The position numbers were made by a program, and so were the translations under genes. A stretch of 64,000 nucleotides of DNA, taken from positions 1 through 64,000 of the IMG/VR virus record IMGVR_UViG_3300046530_000052, one strand, 5' to 3'. How positions within the stretch are numbered: position 1 is the stretch's first letter; each line of letters starts with the position of its first letter. The notes beneath the pieces were generated by a model. The model was not told where the DNA came from, made no database searches, and was given only the letters and a program-made list of their open reading frames with translations. Positions 53,704 to 60,967 of the stretch are shown here, in pieces. The DNA is from a virus.

Positions 53704-55173
53704 CTATTCGAATAGTTCTTTCGTGATCACACGAATCACCATGTACAGTGACAGAGCAGTCCGTGTGGTTAGGACCCATTGCGGGGTCTTACGCCCAGTG
53801 ATGTCAATTACGATCTTGTCACCCAACTCTCGGATGATTTTAACCTGGTCGTTGTTACTGCGAGAAGCCCCGTACGCACCACGCATCTTAATCAATACGT
53901 CGTACACGTTACTCCGCTTAATACCATTGGCATGCAAGTATTCAAACATGTGCAAAACAATGGTTTCAGCAAACGTTTTGTAATCGGGGTACTTCGGGTT
54001 GTTGTACCGCTTAGCAAACTCCTGGATCGAATACTGGAGCATCTCCATACGGACGTTATCCAACACACCCGCAGCGTACTCCATCAGTTCCTCTTTGAAG
54101 AACGAACTCTCTTCAGTAAGGATCCGGTCCAGATAAAGAACATGGGCGGTTACATCTTTCGCCACGCTCTTGATACTTAATTCGTCCTTCAGTTGAACTT
54201 TAGCGGACTCAACTTTTACGATGTTGGTTTTGTTCTTCACATCGTGGAAGACTTTGTTGATGTCGTTAATAGCCCGACGCAACCGGTTCTGGATATCACC
54301 CACCATGTAGACAATCTTCTTGTCGTTGTCCATCTTGGACCACGCTTCGTAGTGAATTCCCGTCTTAGGGTTGATGATGTACTCAGCACGAGCCTCGATG
54401 AGGGCCTTCCAGCTACCGTAGCGCTTGATGTCGTACTTCAGGCTCAAGCGGTTATAGGTCTCGTATACGACTTCCTTACGAGCTTGGAACGGATAGTCAT
54501 TATGTACGATGCTGGTCAGGCACTTGTAGTGATACATGGAAACCACGTCCACCATAGCCCGGTGTTTCTCATCCGCTTTCAACGTACTCTTGTTGATACG
54601 GAACAAGAGGTAAGGGACGGTCATGTTGAACGCGTCGCCTACGACCGCCCACTCGCTCTTGATCGCGGCGCAAGCGTGCAGGTTTTCCCGCAGCTCATCT
54701 TCATCGCAGTCAAAGATCTCGTTGAACCACTCGTTACGGTCAGCCGTGGTGAAGGTGATCTTCTCCAGACCAAGGTAAGGTGCGCCGAAGAACGCCATGT
54801 GGTCGTGCATCCCAACTTTACGAGTGATGAAGTTGTAGACGTACTTCTTAAGGGTAAGGGCCCACTTAGAGTTAACCTCCAAGTACTGACCCATCTTTTC
54901 GAAGACTTGCAGGATGGCGTTGGTGCTTTCGAAGTTTACCCCTTGCAGGAGCGCTTCCATCCCTGCTACATCACTCAGTTCATACTGAGGAGGTGAAGGC
55001 TTGGCGAACTCGTGAGGGTGTCTGTCTTGAAAGAGACCGAGGTATTGATCAGGTACAAAGATCGAGGGTTGCTTGTTCCAGTACTCGTTCTCAGCTTCCT
55101 CAGCCGCTCGATCCGAACTGAGGTCTTCTGGGTTGTACTGAACCGGTACTCGGCTGAAATCTAATTCTGACAT
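53704..55173 (-). CDS. Unrecognised 489-aa helical protein
   Basis: The ATG encoding MSELDFSRVPVQYNPEDLSS is chosen because AGGAGGACCCC lies immediately upstream. Mainly helical, charged, with lysine-rich segments around residues 285-335. A late region (IRELGDKIVIDITGRKTPQW) looks like a small beta domain. Followed after 8 bp by the 235-aa gene. Virion or replication roles are both possible; no motif. Confidence 0.7.
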   Translation of the reverse strand: MSELDFSRVPVQYNPEDLSSDRAAEEAENEYWNKQPSIFVPDQYLGLFQDRHPHEFAKPSPPQYELSDVAGMEALLQGVNFESTNAILQVFEKMGQYLEVNSKWALTLKKYVYNFITRKVGMHDHMAFFGAPYLGLEKITFTTADRNEWFNEIFDCDEDELRENLHACAAIKSEWAVVGDAFNMTVPYLLFRINKSTLKADEKHRAMVDVVSMYHYKCLTSIVHNDYPFQARKEVVYETYNRLSLKYDIKRYGSWKALIEARAEYIINPKTGIHYEAWSKMDNDKKIVYMVGDIQNRLRRAINDINKVFHDVKNKTNIVKVESAKVQLKDELSIKSVAKDVTAHVLYLDRILTEESSFFKEELMEYAAGVLDNVRMEMLQYSIQEFAKRYNNPKYPDYKTFAETIVLHMFEYLHANGIKRSNVYDVLIKMRGAYGASRSNNDQVKIIRELGDKIVIDITGRKTPQWVLTTRTALSLYMVIRVITKELFE

Positions 55174-55183
55174 GGGGTCCTCC

Positions 55184-56032
55184 TTATGTTCTGCGAGCAA
55201 TGCCCATGCGTTGAGCGTCGTGTACGTTCTGCTTGTCGCTCCAAGTCATGCAAGGAGTCCAAACCTTCAGGAAGTATTCCTTGTAGTTAGTCCACGCATC
55301 CTTGTACTCAGCGATATCGTCTTTGATATCCGAGAGCGCAACACCCATCTTGACAGCGGCTTCGTTAACCGGGCTTTTCAGTTTACGGTACAAGTACGCT
55401 TTAACACCCAGCTCTACCAGCTCAGCGAACTGCAAGTAGTGGTGAGCGTGGATGCTGCTCATCGCTTCGTCGTATTCCATGATGACCTTGGCACTCATGT
55501 TAAAAGTACCCATGTTGATACCGAAGATCACAAAGACGTTGTTACCCGTCATCTGGCAATCGGTATAGGTCTGCGGCATGGACTTGTTACCGGCCATGTT
55601 GTTAATCATGGAACCCATCATTTCGTTCACAACACCAGAACCACACTCAGCGTCGTTACCCACACCGATGCCCAGCTGACCGATAGCCGAGTTCATGGAA
55701 CCGAGGTAGCACTCAGTCACCGAAACAATCTTGGCACCTCGAGTGGTCATCTCAGGAACCTTAACTTCTAGGCAGCCGTTACCGATACTGCGCATCTCTG
55801 AACCACCGAGGTCCAGGTACTCTGTCTTACCACCACCGACCTTACAGTCAGGCAGGATCAACTGGTGGATAATCTTTTCACGGATACCTTGTTCAATGGT
55901 GGTCTCGTTGACCATGTTGTACCAGTTACCGAGTACGTTGGCGTTCTTGTTAGCAAAAGCCAATTCAAAAAGGTACTCACTGATGTCGGAGTTCAAAACC
56001 CGACTGATAGCAAAATCTACTGGGTTACCCAT
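55184..56032 (-). CDS. Unrecognised 282-aa protein
   Basis: First gene of the minus-strand operon. The start (MGNPVDFAISRVLNSDISEY) has AAAGGACATTAG upstream. The central part is glycine/methionine-rich (GSGVVNEMMGSMINNMAG), unusual for a soluble protein and possibly a flexible or membrane-interacting loop. No family recognised. Two copies of CAATCAAAGG lie just upstream on the coding strand. Confidence 0.65.
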   Translation of the reverse strand: MGNPVDFAISRVLNSDISEYLFELAFANKNANVLGNWYNMVNETTIEQGIREKIIHQLILPDCKVGGGKTEYLDLGGSEMRSIGNGCLEVKVPEMTTRGAKIVSVTECYLGSMNSAIGQLGIGVGNDAECGSGVVNEMMGSMINNMAGNKSMPQTYTDCQMTGNNVFVIFGINMGTFNMSAKVIMEYDEAMSSIHAHHYLQFAELVELGVKAYLYRKLKSPVNEAAVKMGVALSDIKDDIAEYKDAWTNYKEYFLKVWTPCMTWSDKQNVHDAQRMGIARRT

Positions 56033-56042
56033 AATCTAATGT

Positions 56043-56083
56043 CCTTTGATTGGTCAGGCTAAACATAACATTTCCTTTGATTG
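56043..56083 (-). repeat. Direct repeat CCTTTGATTG, two copies 31 bp apart
   Basis: Copies are at 56043-56052 and 56074-56083, upstream of the minus-strand operon. Spacing is close to three helical turns, so it may be a regulator site. The first copy contains the ribosome-binding site of the 282-aa gene. Confidence 0.35.
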
Positions 56084-56514
56084 TTTTCTTAGGAGTATTT
56101 CATTGTATGTCTTACCTATACTTTTTGATTTTTGAAGAGTGGGGGTAAGAGTAAGACTTATGGAGTGGAGTAGCCCGAAGGGATACGGAACGGAATAAGG
56201 ATTACTCTGGGGGAGTTGGTTGGGTTGGTTAGGTTCCGGATCATGCCCTACTGCCCTAAGGCCGCAGGCCTTTAAAGAAAAGTATTTTATTACTGTAATT
56301 ATTATAAAGCTAATTTAAACAATTTAAATAACTCTATTCCTGTTAAGGGAGTAGGGTAAGGGTCTACTATGCAAAAAGATAATAAACCTACATTACTAGA
56401 GTGAATAAACACTTGATAATCTATTTTAAGCAATCAAGATGACTGGGTAAGGGGTTAGTTGGGATAAATCATCCTTAGTAACCCTTTGAGTCGATAACTG
56501 TAAGGAAGAAGAAA
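56084..56514. other. Non-coding divergent region with G-rich and AT-rich parts
   Basis: This belongs to the longest gene-free stretch (56033-56514). The first half is G-rich on the plus strand with repeated GGGTAAG / GGAGTAG / GGTTGG words (about 56140-56235). A hairpin AAGGCC-GCA-GGCCTT follows at 56258-56272, then about 70 bp of A/T. The early-type promoter is at 56389. A 13-codon ORF (MSYLYFLIFEEWG from 56107) is preceded by AGGAG but is too short to call. A regulatory or origin function is possible but unproven. Confidence 0.4.
56389..56403 (+). promoter_or_regulatory. Early-type phage promoter TACATTACTAGAGTG
   Basis: Matches the consensus TAYATTACTAGNGTG in full, in the gap before the Ntn-hydrolase cluster, 112 bp before the first ATG. 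Confidence 0.6.
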
Positions 56515-57195
56515 ATGACCATTGTTTGTTATGACGGTAAGAAGATGATCGCTGATAGTCTGGCTGCTACAGGGGATATGAAGCTCCCCGGAGCTTTTCA
56601 GAAGATCTATCATCCGCTGGATGATGAGTACTGGGAGATCAACAAAACAAAGGTTATTGCGTTTGGTTTTTCTGGTGCCTTGCCGGCGATTCCTTATATT
56701 CGGGAATTATTGAGTCAAGGGGTTACTTACCGGACGATCATTAAGCCGGATATCGACGTGGTCTTCGAAGCACTGTGCGTACTGGAAACGGGCGACGCGT
56801 ACGTACTCAGCACTGAACCAACTCGGGCTAAAGGTCCAAGTGCTCACGAGTTCGTTATGGTTCCGGTACCAGTTCCGGTAGCGGTAGGTAGCGGTGGTGT
56901 GTTTGCCTACGCGGCTATGGGGCCTAAAGATAAGAACCAAGCCGAGAAGGGCGTAGAGGCGGCTAAACGGCTTTGTCCTTTCTGTGGCGGGGATAACGTG
57001 GTCTGGGAGCTCCCACCTCCTCCAGAAGTCCCGAGCAAGCGTCCAGTATCGGTTCTGCCTGAGCTGGTAAACATTGAAGAGACCTATCCGATCAATGGGC
57101 TCAACATGGGACAGCTTAAGCACGTGGTTAGTGGGATCGTATCTGATCTGATGAAGAAAGCTGATGAACCAGTGACGGAGGTGAAGAATGGATAA
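56515..57195 (+). CDS. Proteasome/HslV-like Ntn hydrolase paralogue 1
   Basis: A 226-aa protein. After Met removal it starts TIVCYDGKKMIADS: Thr1, an Asp at position 13 and a Lys in FQKIY place it with HslV and 20S beta subunits (Thr1, Asp17, Lys33). Further on, AVGSGGVFAYAAM matches HslV AIGSGGPYAQAAA. Where the paralogues have a D..SGG turn, this protein has RLCPFCGGDNVVWE, introducing a CxxC pair. It also has an extra C-terminal tail of about 55 residues, proline-rich then helical. The start has AAGGAAGAAGAAA upstream and the gene follows an early-type promoter. Proteolytic activity is likely by motif but not certain. Confidence 0.7.
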   Translation: MTIVCYDGKKMIADSLAATGDMKLPGAFQKIYHPLDDEYWEINKTKVIAFGFSGALPAIPYIRELLSQGVTYRTIIKPDIDVVFEALCVLETGDAYVLSTEPTRAKGPSAHEFVMVPVPVPVAVGSGGVFAYAAMGPKDKNQAEKGVEAAKRLCPFCGGDNVVWELPPPPEVPSKRPVSVLPELVNIEETYPINGLNMGQLKHVVSGIVSDLMKKADEPVTEVKNG

Positions 57196-57433
57196 TCCGG
57201 AAACTATCACGATTACTTTGCCTAAAGGTAAGCTGGATTCCATTGAATCAATTACTACTCGGCCTATCGAGGGATATCCTGGGGTATCTGAAGTACTGAT
57301 CAATGGGGAACCCGGTCGTCTGCTGGTCGACCTTTCTCAATTCGAAAACAATGAAAATGATCTGCGACGTCTGTACACCGGTGTCGGGGAAGGTTTTATC
57401 AAGCACCATGTGCGAAAAAATAACAGGAGCTAG
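57188..57433 (+). CDS. Unrecognised 81-aa protein within the Ntn-hydrolase cluster
   Basis: Its ATG overlaps the end of paralogue 1 by 8 bp after GGAGGTGAAGA. Acidic N-terminus (MDNPETITITLPKGKLDSIE), beta-rich middle, basic end (HHVRKNNRS). It is translated between two protease-like subunits, so it could be a partner of the complex, but no motif supports this. Confidence 0.6.
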   Translation: MDNPETITITLPKGKLDSIESITTRPIEGYPGVSEVLINGEPGRLLVDLSQFENNENDLRRLYTGVGEGFIKHHVRKNNRS

Positions 57434-57434
57434 T

Positions 57435-57950
57435 ATGACTACTGTAGCTTGGGATGGTAAATTGTTGGTAGCTGACTCACAGTCCACTGTTAACGGGCTG
57501 GCTACACTTAGTGTCTCTACAAAGATCTTCCTTCCCCCTGAAGGGGTTCTTACTAAATGGACGATCCAAGGAGAGTCGGTCGCGGCAATTGGTCTAGCGG
57601 GTTGTGCCATGGCACAATATACCTTTACGGACATGCTTGCGGAGGGGCTTACCCACCGTAGTCCAGTCCCTAAAGAATCCAGCTCCTTTGCCGCGTTGGT
57701 CATTACCCATACCGGTAAATGCTTCCGGTTTAACTATCGGAAGAAAGATGGCGAGGGTCCAAGCGTCCAATTGAGTTTTTCAAACGGCAAGGACGCAATC
57801 GGTAGTGGGGGTAGTTTTGCCAATGCTGTGATGAGTATCAATATCGACGCTGGTTTGGCAGTACAGGCGGCTATCAATGTTGATCCTAGCAGCGGTGGTT
57901 CGCTTCAAATCTGGAACTCTGCTGAGCCAGGTGTTATTTCCATTCGTTGA
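57435..57950 (+). CDS. Proteasome/HslV-like Ntn hydrolase paralogue 2
   Basis: The ATG at 57435 (ACAGGAGC upstream) gives MTTVAWDGKLLVADS; the longer frame from 57303 would hide the catalytic Thr. With Met removed, Thr1, Asp13 and the Lys in STKIF match the Ntn catalytic layout. DAIGSGGSFANAV is the conserved glycine turn and DPSSGGSLQIWN the last strand. Length is 171 aa, close to HslV (about 175). Very similar in layout to paralogue 3. Confidence 0.78.
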   Translation: MTTVAWDGKLLVADSQSTVNGLATLSVSTKIFLPPEGVLTKWTIQGESVAAIGLAGCAMAQYTFTDMLAEGLTHRSPVPKESSSFAALVITHTGKCFRFNYRKKDGEGPSVQLSFSNGKDAIGSGGSFANAVMSINIDAGLAVQAAINVDPSSGGSLQIWNSAEPGVISIR

Positions 57951-57964
57951 GGTTAAGGGTAATT

Positions 57965-58558
57965 ATGACAACAGTAGCGTGGGACGGTAATACCTTAGCA
58001 GCAGATACTCTTTACGTGGCCGGTACTCGTAAGCTGGGAGGGGATTATGAAAAGATCCTGCTTCCGGAAGATACTCCATGGACAGTTAACGGTAAACCCA
58101 TTCTGGCAGTTGGCTTCAGTGGGTCGATTGCGACTATCCCATGCATCAAGAAAGTTCTGGAAGCTGACGCAGTACCCGGGGTTGATCCAGCATGTGGAGA
58201 TTACAGCTTCACGATCTTGTTGGTAACCGATAAGAAAGAAGTTTACTACTGGAACTACGGCTCCACTGCTAAAGGCGAAGTGATTAACGAGCTCTTCGCT
58301 GTGGAAGGTAATCACGCTATTGGTAGCGGCGGGATTTACGGTCTAGGGGTCATGGCCATTAAAGGCGATGCAATCAACGCAGTGAAAGCCGGTATCAAAA
58401 TCGATGTCAACAGCGGCGGTTACATTGACGTGTGGTCTTTCGAGACTCCTCGTCTGCTGACACGGATTAACCCCAAGGGCGGTGAAATCATCTCTGCCAA
58501 ACAAAACACACCTGCTCCCGAAAAGAGCAAAGCTATCTTATGCGCCGTGAACGGCTGA
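57965..58558 (+). CDS. Proteasome/HslV-like Ntn hydrolase paralogue 3
   Basis: The ATG at 57965 follows GAGGTTAAGGG and gives MTTVAWDGNTLAADT. Thr1, Asp13, and Lys in YEKILLP match HslV. HAIGSGGIYGLGVMAIKGD and NSGGYIDVWSF are the equivalents of HslV AIGSGG and the following helix/strand. Length 197 aa with a short polar tail. Codons are more optimised than in paralogue 2. Together the three genes could form a hetero-oligomeric ring. No Clp/HslU-type unfoldase is visible in this window, so if active they may use a host or distant phage ATPase. Confidence 0.78.
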   Translation: MTTVAWDGNTLAADTLYVAGTRKLGGDYEKILLPEDTPWTVNGKPILAVGFSGSIATIPCIKKVLEADAVPGVDPACGDYSFTILLVTDKKEVYYWNYGSTAKGEVINELFAVEGNHAIGSGGIYGLGVMAIKGDAINAVKAGIKIDVNSGGYIDVWSFETPRLLTRINPKGGEIISAKQNTPAPEKSKAILCAVNG

Positions 58559-58676
58559 GTTAGCCATCGCTCCATCGAGATCGTGGTGGGTTATGGGAGG
58601 TTAGACACCACACCCCCTCTTTACAGACTATTCTCTATCTGGTCTGTGAGGGTTGCCTACAAAACTTCCCCCCTCT
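58559..58676. other. Start of 437-bp non-coding region before the tubulin gene
   Basis: No gene is supported between 58559 and 58995. This first part is C/T-rich and contains CAGAC...GTCTG (about 58624-58646), a weak hairpin. The rest holds two terminators and the early-type promoter listed separately. A 61-codon frame at 58751 has no ribosome site and runs through a terminator, so it is not called. Confidence 0.5.
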
Positions 58677-58735
58677 CCCCCTACTCCTTCGGGGGTGGGG
58701 GTTAGGGGGTTATATTTTTATTTCATTTTTTGTAA
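58677..58735 (+). terminator. Strong terminator with UUCG loop
   Basis: CCCCCTACTCC (58677-58687), TTCG loop, then GGGGTGGGGG, followed by TTAGGGGG and a T-rich tail (58712-58731). It ends the Ntn-hydrolase cluster. Confidence 0.75.
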
Positions 58736-58844
58736 CTGGGACCAGATACTATGTCCCCAGTACTGATTAGTGTGTCATGGCTCTCGTCAGTGCAAGGGGT
58801 GTTGCAAACCAATGTGATCTCCCCACACTCCATTTTGGAGGCCT

Positions 58845-58893
58845 GGCGATGCCCTATGTGGCGTAGGCATTGCCGGGTAACTTTTTTATTTGC
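58845..58893 (+). terminator. Second terminator before the tubulin gene
   Basis: GGCGATGCC / GGCATTGCC (9 pairs, one G-T) at 58845-58874, then GGGTAACTTTTTTATTTGC. The same 19-nt tail follows the terminator at 62678. Confidence 0.75.
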
Positions 58894-58918
58894 AATTTGG
58901 GCTGAAATATTTCGGCTC

Positions 58919-58933
58919 TATATTACTAGGTTG
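58919..58933 (+). promoter_or_regulatory. Early-type phage promoter TATATTACTAGGTTG
   Basis: An exact TATATTAC core with the same downstream TAG-G-TG pattern as its siblings, 63 bp before the tubulin ATG and right after two terminators. Confidence 0.65.
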
Positions 58934-58995
58934 TAGAGCAAATAGAGAATGCTTTATAACCTATTTTTGTAACGTCAACTCAAGAGTGATTAATA

Positions 58996-59961
58996 ATGTC
59001 TGATTCTACCGATCTGAAAATCTGGGCTTGCGGTGGTACTGGTATCAACGTTTCGGCCGAAGCCAAAGCCAAGCCTCTGACTCAAGCAATCAAAGATGCA
59101 CACGTGATCGGCCTGGACAGCTCTGACGCCAACGACAGCTCTGACCTGTTCGAAATCCACCGCATCGCAGGTCTGCAAGGCGCCGGCAAAGACGCCAACA
59201 AAATCATGGACAAAGTCCGTCCGTTCGTGAAGGCTCTCGTTGCCAGCGAAAAACCTGGTAACCACAACATCGTCGTCGTGAACATCTCCGGTGGTACCGG
59301 TCGTGGTATGGCGTTCCAACTGGTGCGCGAACTGATCGAGAAAGAAGCGATCGTTATCCTGGCAATGATCTCGGACTTCACCTCGGTCACCGAGAAAGAA
59401 AACTCGGTCAAACAGCGCACTGCTCTGGTGAACATGATCAACCAGCTCGGCAAGCCGATCTGCTTCATGGAGTTCACCGAAGACGCTGACAAAACTCGCG
59501 GTGAAGTGAACGCGGAAGTTATCCAAGGCATTGCTCTGGCCTCGGTGTTCCTGAGCAAGTACAAGTCGGAAATGGAAGTCTCCGACCTGACCAACCTGTT
59601 CAACTACTCCTACGACAACAAGGTTCCGCCGGCGCTGAGTCGTATCCAGTTCTACGACGAAGTCACTTCCAAGGAATACAACGGCCCGACTCCTGTAGCG
59701 GTTGGTAGTTTGTTCATCGACAACGCTTCGGTTCGCCAAGTGTTCCCTGGAACGGTTTACCGTAGTACCGGTATTCTGAACAAGAAGAACAACCCGCCTG
59801 GCGATCTGAAAGAACTGCACCTGACTCTCGACCACGGTGAAGCGTACGCTGCACTGCAAGAAGAGATCAAGGCGCTGGCCGACGACAAAGCCCAACTGGC
59901 TGCCCGCTTCGTGTCCCAGAAAGACATGAGTGCCGGTGCTGCTGATGACGGCTTCTGCTAA
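58996..59961 (+). CDS. phuZ: Phage tubulin-like GTPase (PhuZ family)
   Basis: A 321-aa protein, the size of PhuZ. The N-terminal strand-loop IWACGGTGINVS (residues 9-20) corresponds to the first nucleotide-binding loop of PhuZ (FAGGTGMNVA). The tubulin signature loop is NISGGTGRGM (96-105) in place of GGGSGS. A short polar tail ends ADDGFC. PhuZ filaments centre the phage nucleus and carry capsids in phiKZ-group infections. Codons are highly optimised and the gene is a single-gene unit with its own early-type promoter, double terminator upstream and palindromic terminator downstream. Ribosome site: CAAGAGTG about 9 nt upstream. Divergence from known PhuZ is large, so polymer properties may differ. 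Confidence 0.8.
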   Translation: MSDSTDLKIWACGGTGINVSAEAKAKPLTQAIKDAHVIGLDSSDANDSSDLFEIHRIAGLQGAGKDANKIMDKVRPFVKALVASEKPGNHNIVVVNISGGTGRGMAFQLVRELIEKEAIVILAMISDFTSVTEKENSVKQRTALVNMINQLGKPICFMEFTEDADKTRGEVNAEVIQGIALASVFLSKYKSEMEVSDLTNLFNYSYDNKVPPALSRIQFYDEVTSKEYNGPTPVAVGSLFIDNASVRQVFPGTVYRSTGILNKKNNPPGDLKELHLTLDHGEAYAALQEEIKALADDKAQLAARFVSQKDMSAGAADDGFC

Positions 59962-59978
59962 GTAGCAGACGGTAAATA

Positions 59979-60010
59979 CCTTAGTTAGGAGCGCGCGCTC
60001 CTAACTAAGG
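59979..60010 (+). terminator. Perfect 32-nt palindromic terminator
   Basis: CCTTAGTTAGGAGCGC followed directly by its reverse complement: 16-bp arms with no spacer, 18 bp after the tubulin stop. Weak T content follows (GTTTATTATG). Confidence 0.8.
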
Positions 60011-60043
60011 GTTTATTATGCAAAACTGTATTTTTACTGGGCT

Positions 60044-60058
60044 TACATTACTATAGTG
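60044..60058 (+). promoter_or_regulatory. Early-type phage promoter TACATTACTATAGTG
   Basis: Fits TAYATTACTANNGTG. It lies 31 bp before the GTG start at 60089 and drives the run of small genes to 62664. Confidence 0.6.
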
Positions 60059-60088
60059 GGTTGTGTATTTGAAAATGAGGGCTTAAAC

Positions 60089-60382
60089 GTGTCTAAGAGC
60101 TTCTGTATTGATTTGAATCACTATCAGTTGACCCGGACCATAGGTAACGGAGGAAAGACGCTTAGAACGGCTGTAGATCGATCCGATCTCATTAACTGTT
60201 TAGAAGGCCTCGGTTACAATAGACTTGCTGAAGTGTCTTTCGGCAATGGTCGGTTTGGTTCTATCCCTGATTTTGAAGATGTGTTGCTTAAGCAGACATT
60301 AGGTATTCCTACCTCTGCTAACGTGGAAGTTAACCGAATAGGGACAGCGGGTAACATCTATTATCTTTCCTTCACTTATTGA
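60089..60382 (+). CDS. Unrecognised 97-aa protein, probably early
   Basis: The GTG at 60089 (GAGGG 7 nt upstream) is preferred over a GTG at 60056 that lies within the promoter. The product (VSKSFCIDLNHYQLTRTIGN, first V read as Met) is a small alpha/beta protein. First of several short genes with similar style. No family recognised. Confidence 0.6.
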   Translation: MSKSFCIDLNHYQLTRTIGNGGKTLRTAVDRSDLINCLEGLGYNRLAEVSFGNGRFGSIPDFEDVLLKQTLGIPTSANVEVNRIGTAGNIYYLSFTY

Positions 60383-60391
60383 GACAACCTG

Positions 60392-60967
60392 ATGATTCTT
60401 TTTAACGTGTTTGAATTGGCCAAAGATCTTTTCTTCGAAGAGAAGGTCGAAGCTTCAGTACGACAGGTACTGGCTAAGGATATGGTTGACTCAGCCGTAG
60501 AGATCTTTAATTACCCCCATCTCGAGAATGCCGAGATCTGCAAGTTCCTGGAAGAATGGGAATCTGCTTACGGGGTGATGAACATCGAAAAGGTTATGGT
60601 TGGGTTAGTCAACACCATCCGTAAAAATGTCAGAAGATCTGGTTGGGATCGCCGTTGCTTAGCTAAAGTGGAATATCAAGGTGACGGTCGTGGGTTCTTA
60701 ATGGCTCGTGTGGTAATGGACTTGGATGAAACCATGGCCAAGATGCTAGCGAGTATCCCTGCTGTGGATAACTCTGAACCAGTCGCAGAAGCGGTATCTG
60801 ACCATCCTGATCCGGATATGTTAAATGAACTCAACAAAACGGCTGAAAAACAGACCCGCCGGAATCTACAGGTACTATCAGGTAGTGTTGCTCCCAACCT
60901 ACGATCAGATTCGCCAAAAGGTTGGCGGAGTGTGCAACGGGGAGATACGGGGAACTGGGGCGTATAA
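60392..60967 (+). CDS. Unrecognised 191-aa protein
   Basis: Starts MILFNVFELAKDLFFEEKVE. Helical and acidic for about 150 residues; the last 35 residues look less protein-like, and this part overlaps the next gene. The weak ribosome site GAGACAACCTG precedes the ATG. Either a true 143-bp overlap or an altered stop is possible. No family recognised. Confidence 0.55.
   Translation: MILFNVFELAKDLFFEEKVEASVRQVLAKDMVDSAVEIFNYPHLENAEICKFLEEWESAYGVMNIEKVMVGLVNTIRKNVRRSGWDRRCLAKVEYQGDGRGFLMARVVMDLDETMAKMLASIPAVDNSEPVAEAVSDHPDPDMLNELNKTAEKQTRRNLQVLSGSVAPNLRSDSPKGWRSVQRGDTGNWGV

Noticed and set aside
56107-56148. 13-codon ORF MSYLYFLIFEEWG
   Set aside because: An AGGAG lies upstream, but the ORF is too short and isolated to support as a gene without translation data.
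57303-57434. N-terminal extension of Ntn paralogue 2
   Set aside because: The in-frame extension overlaps the 81-aa gene, lacks a ribosome site, and would block exposure of the catalytic threonine.
58751-58936. 61-codon ORF between the Ntn cluster and tubulin
   Set aside because: It has no Shine-Dalgarno and passes through a terminator and a promoter element.
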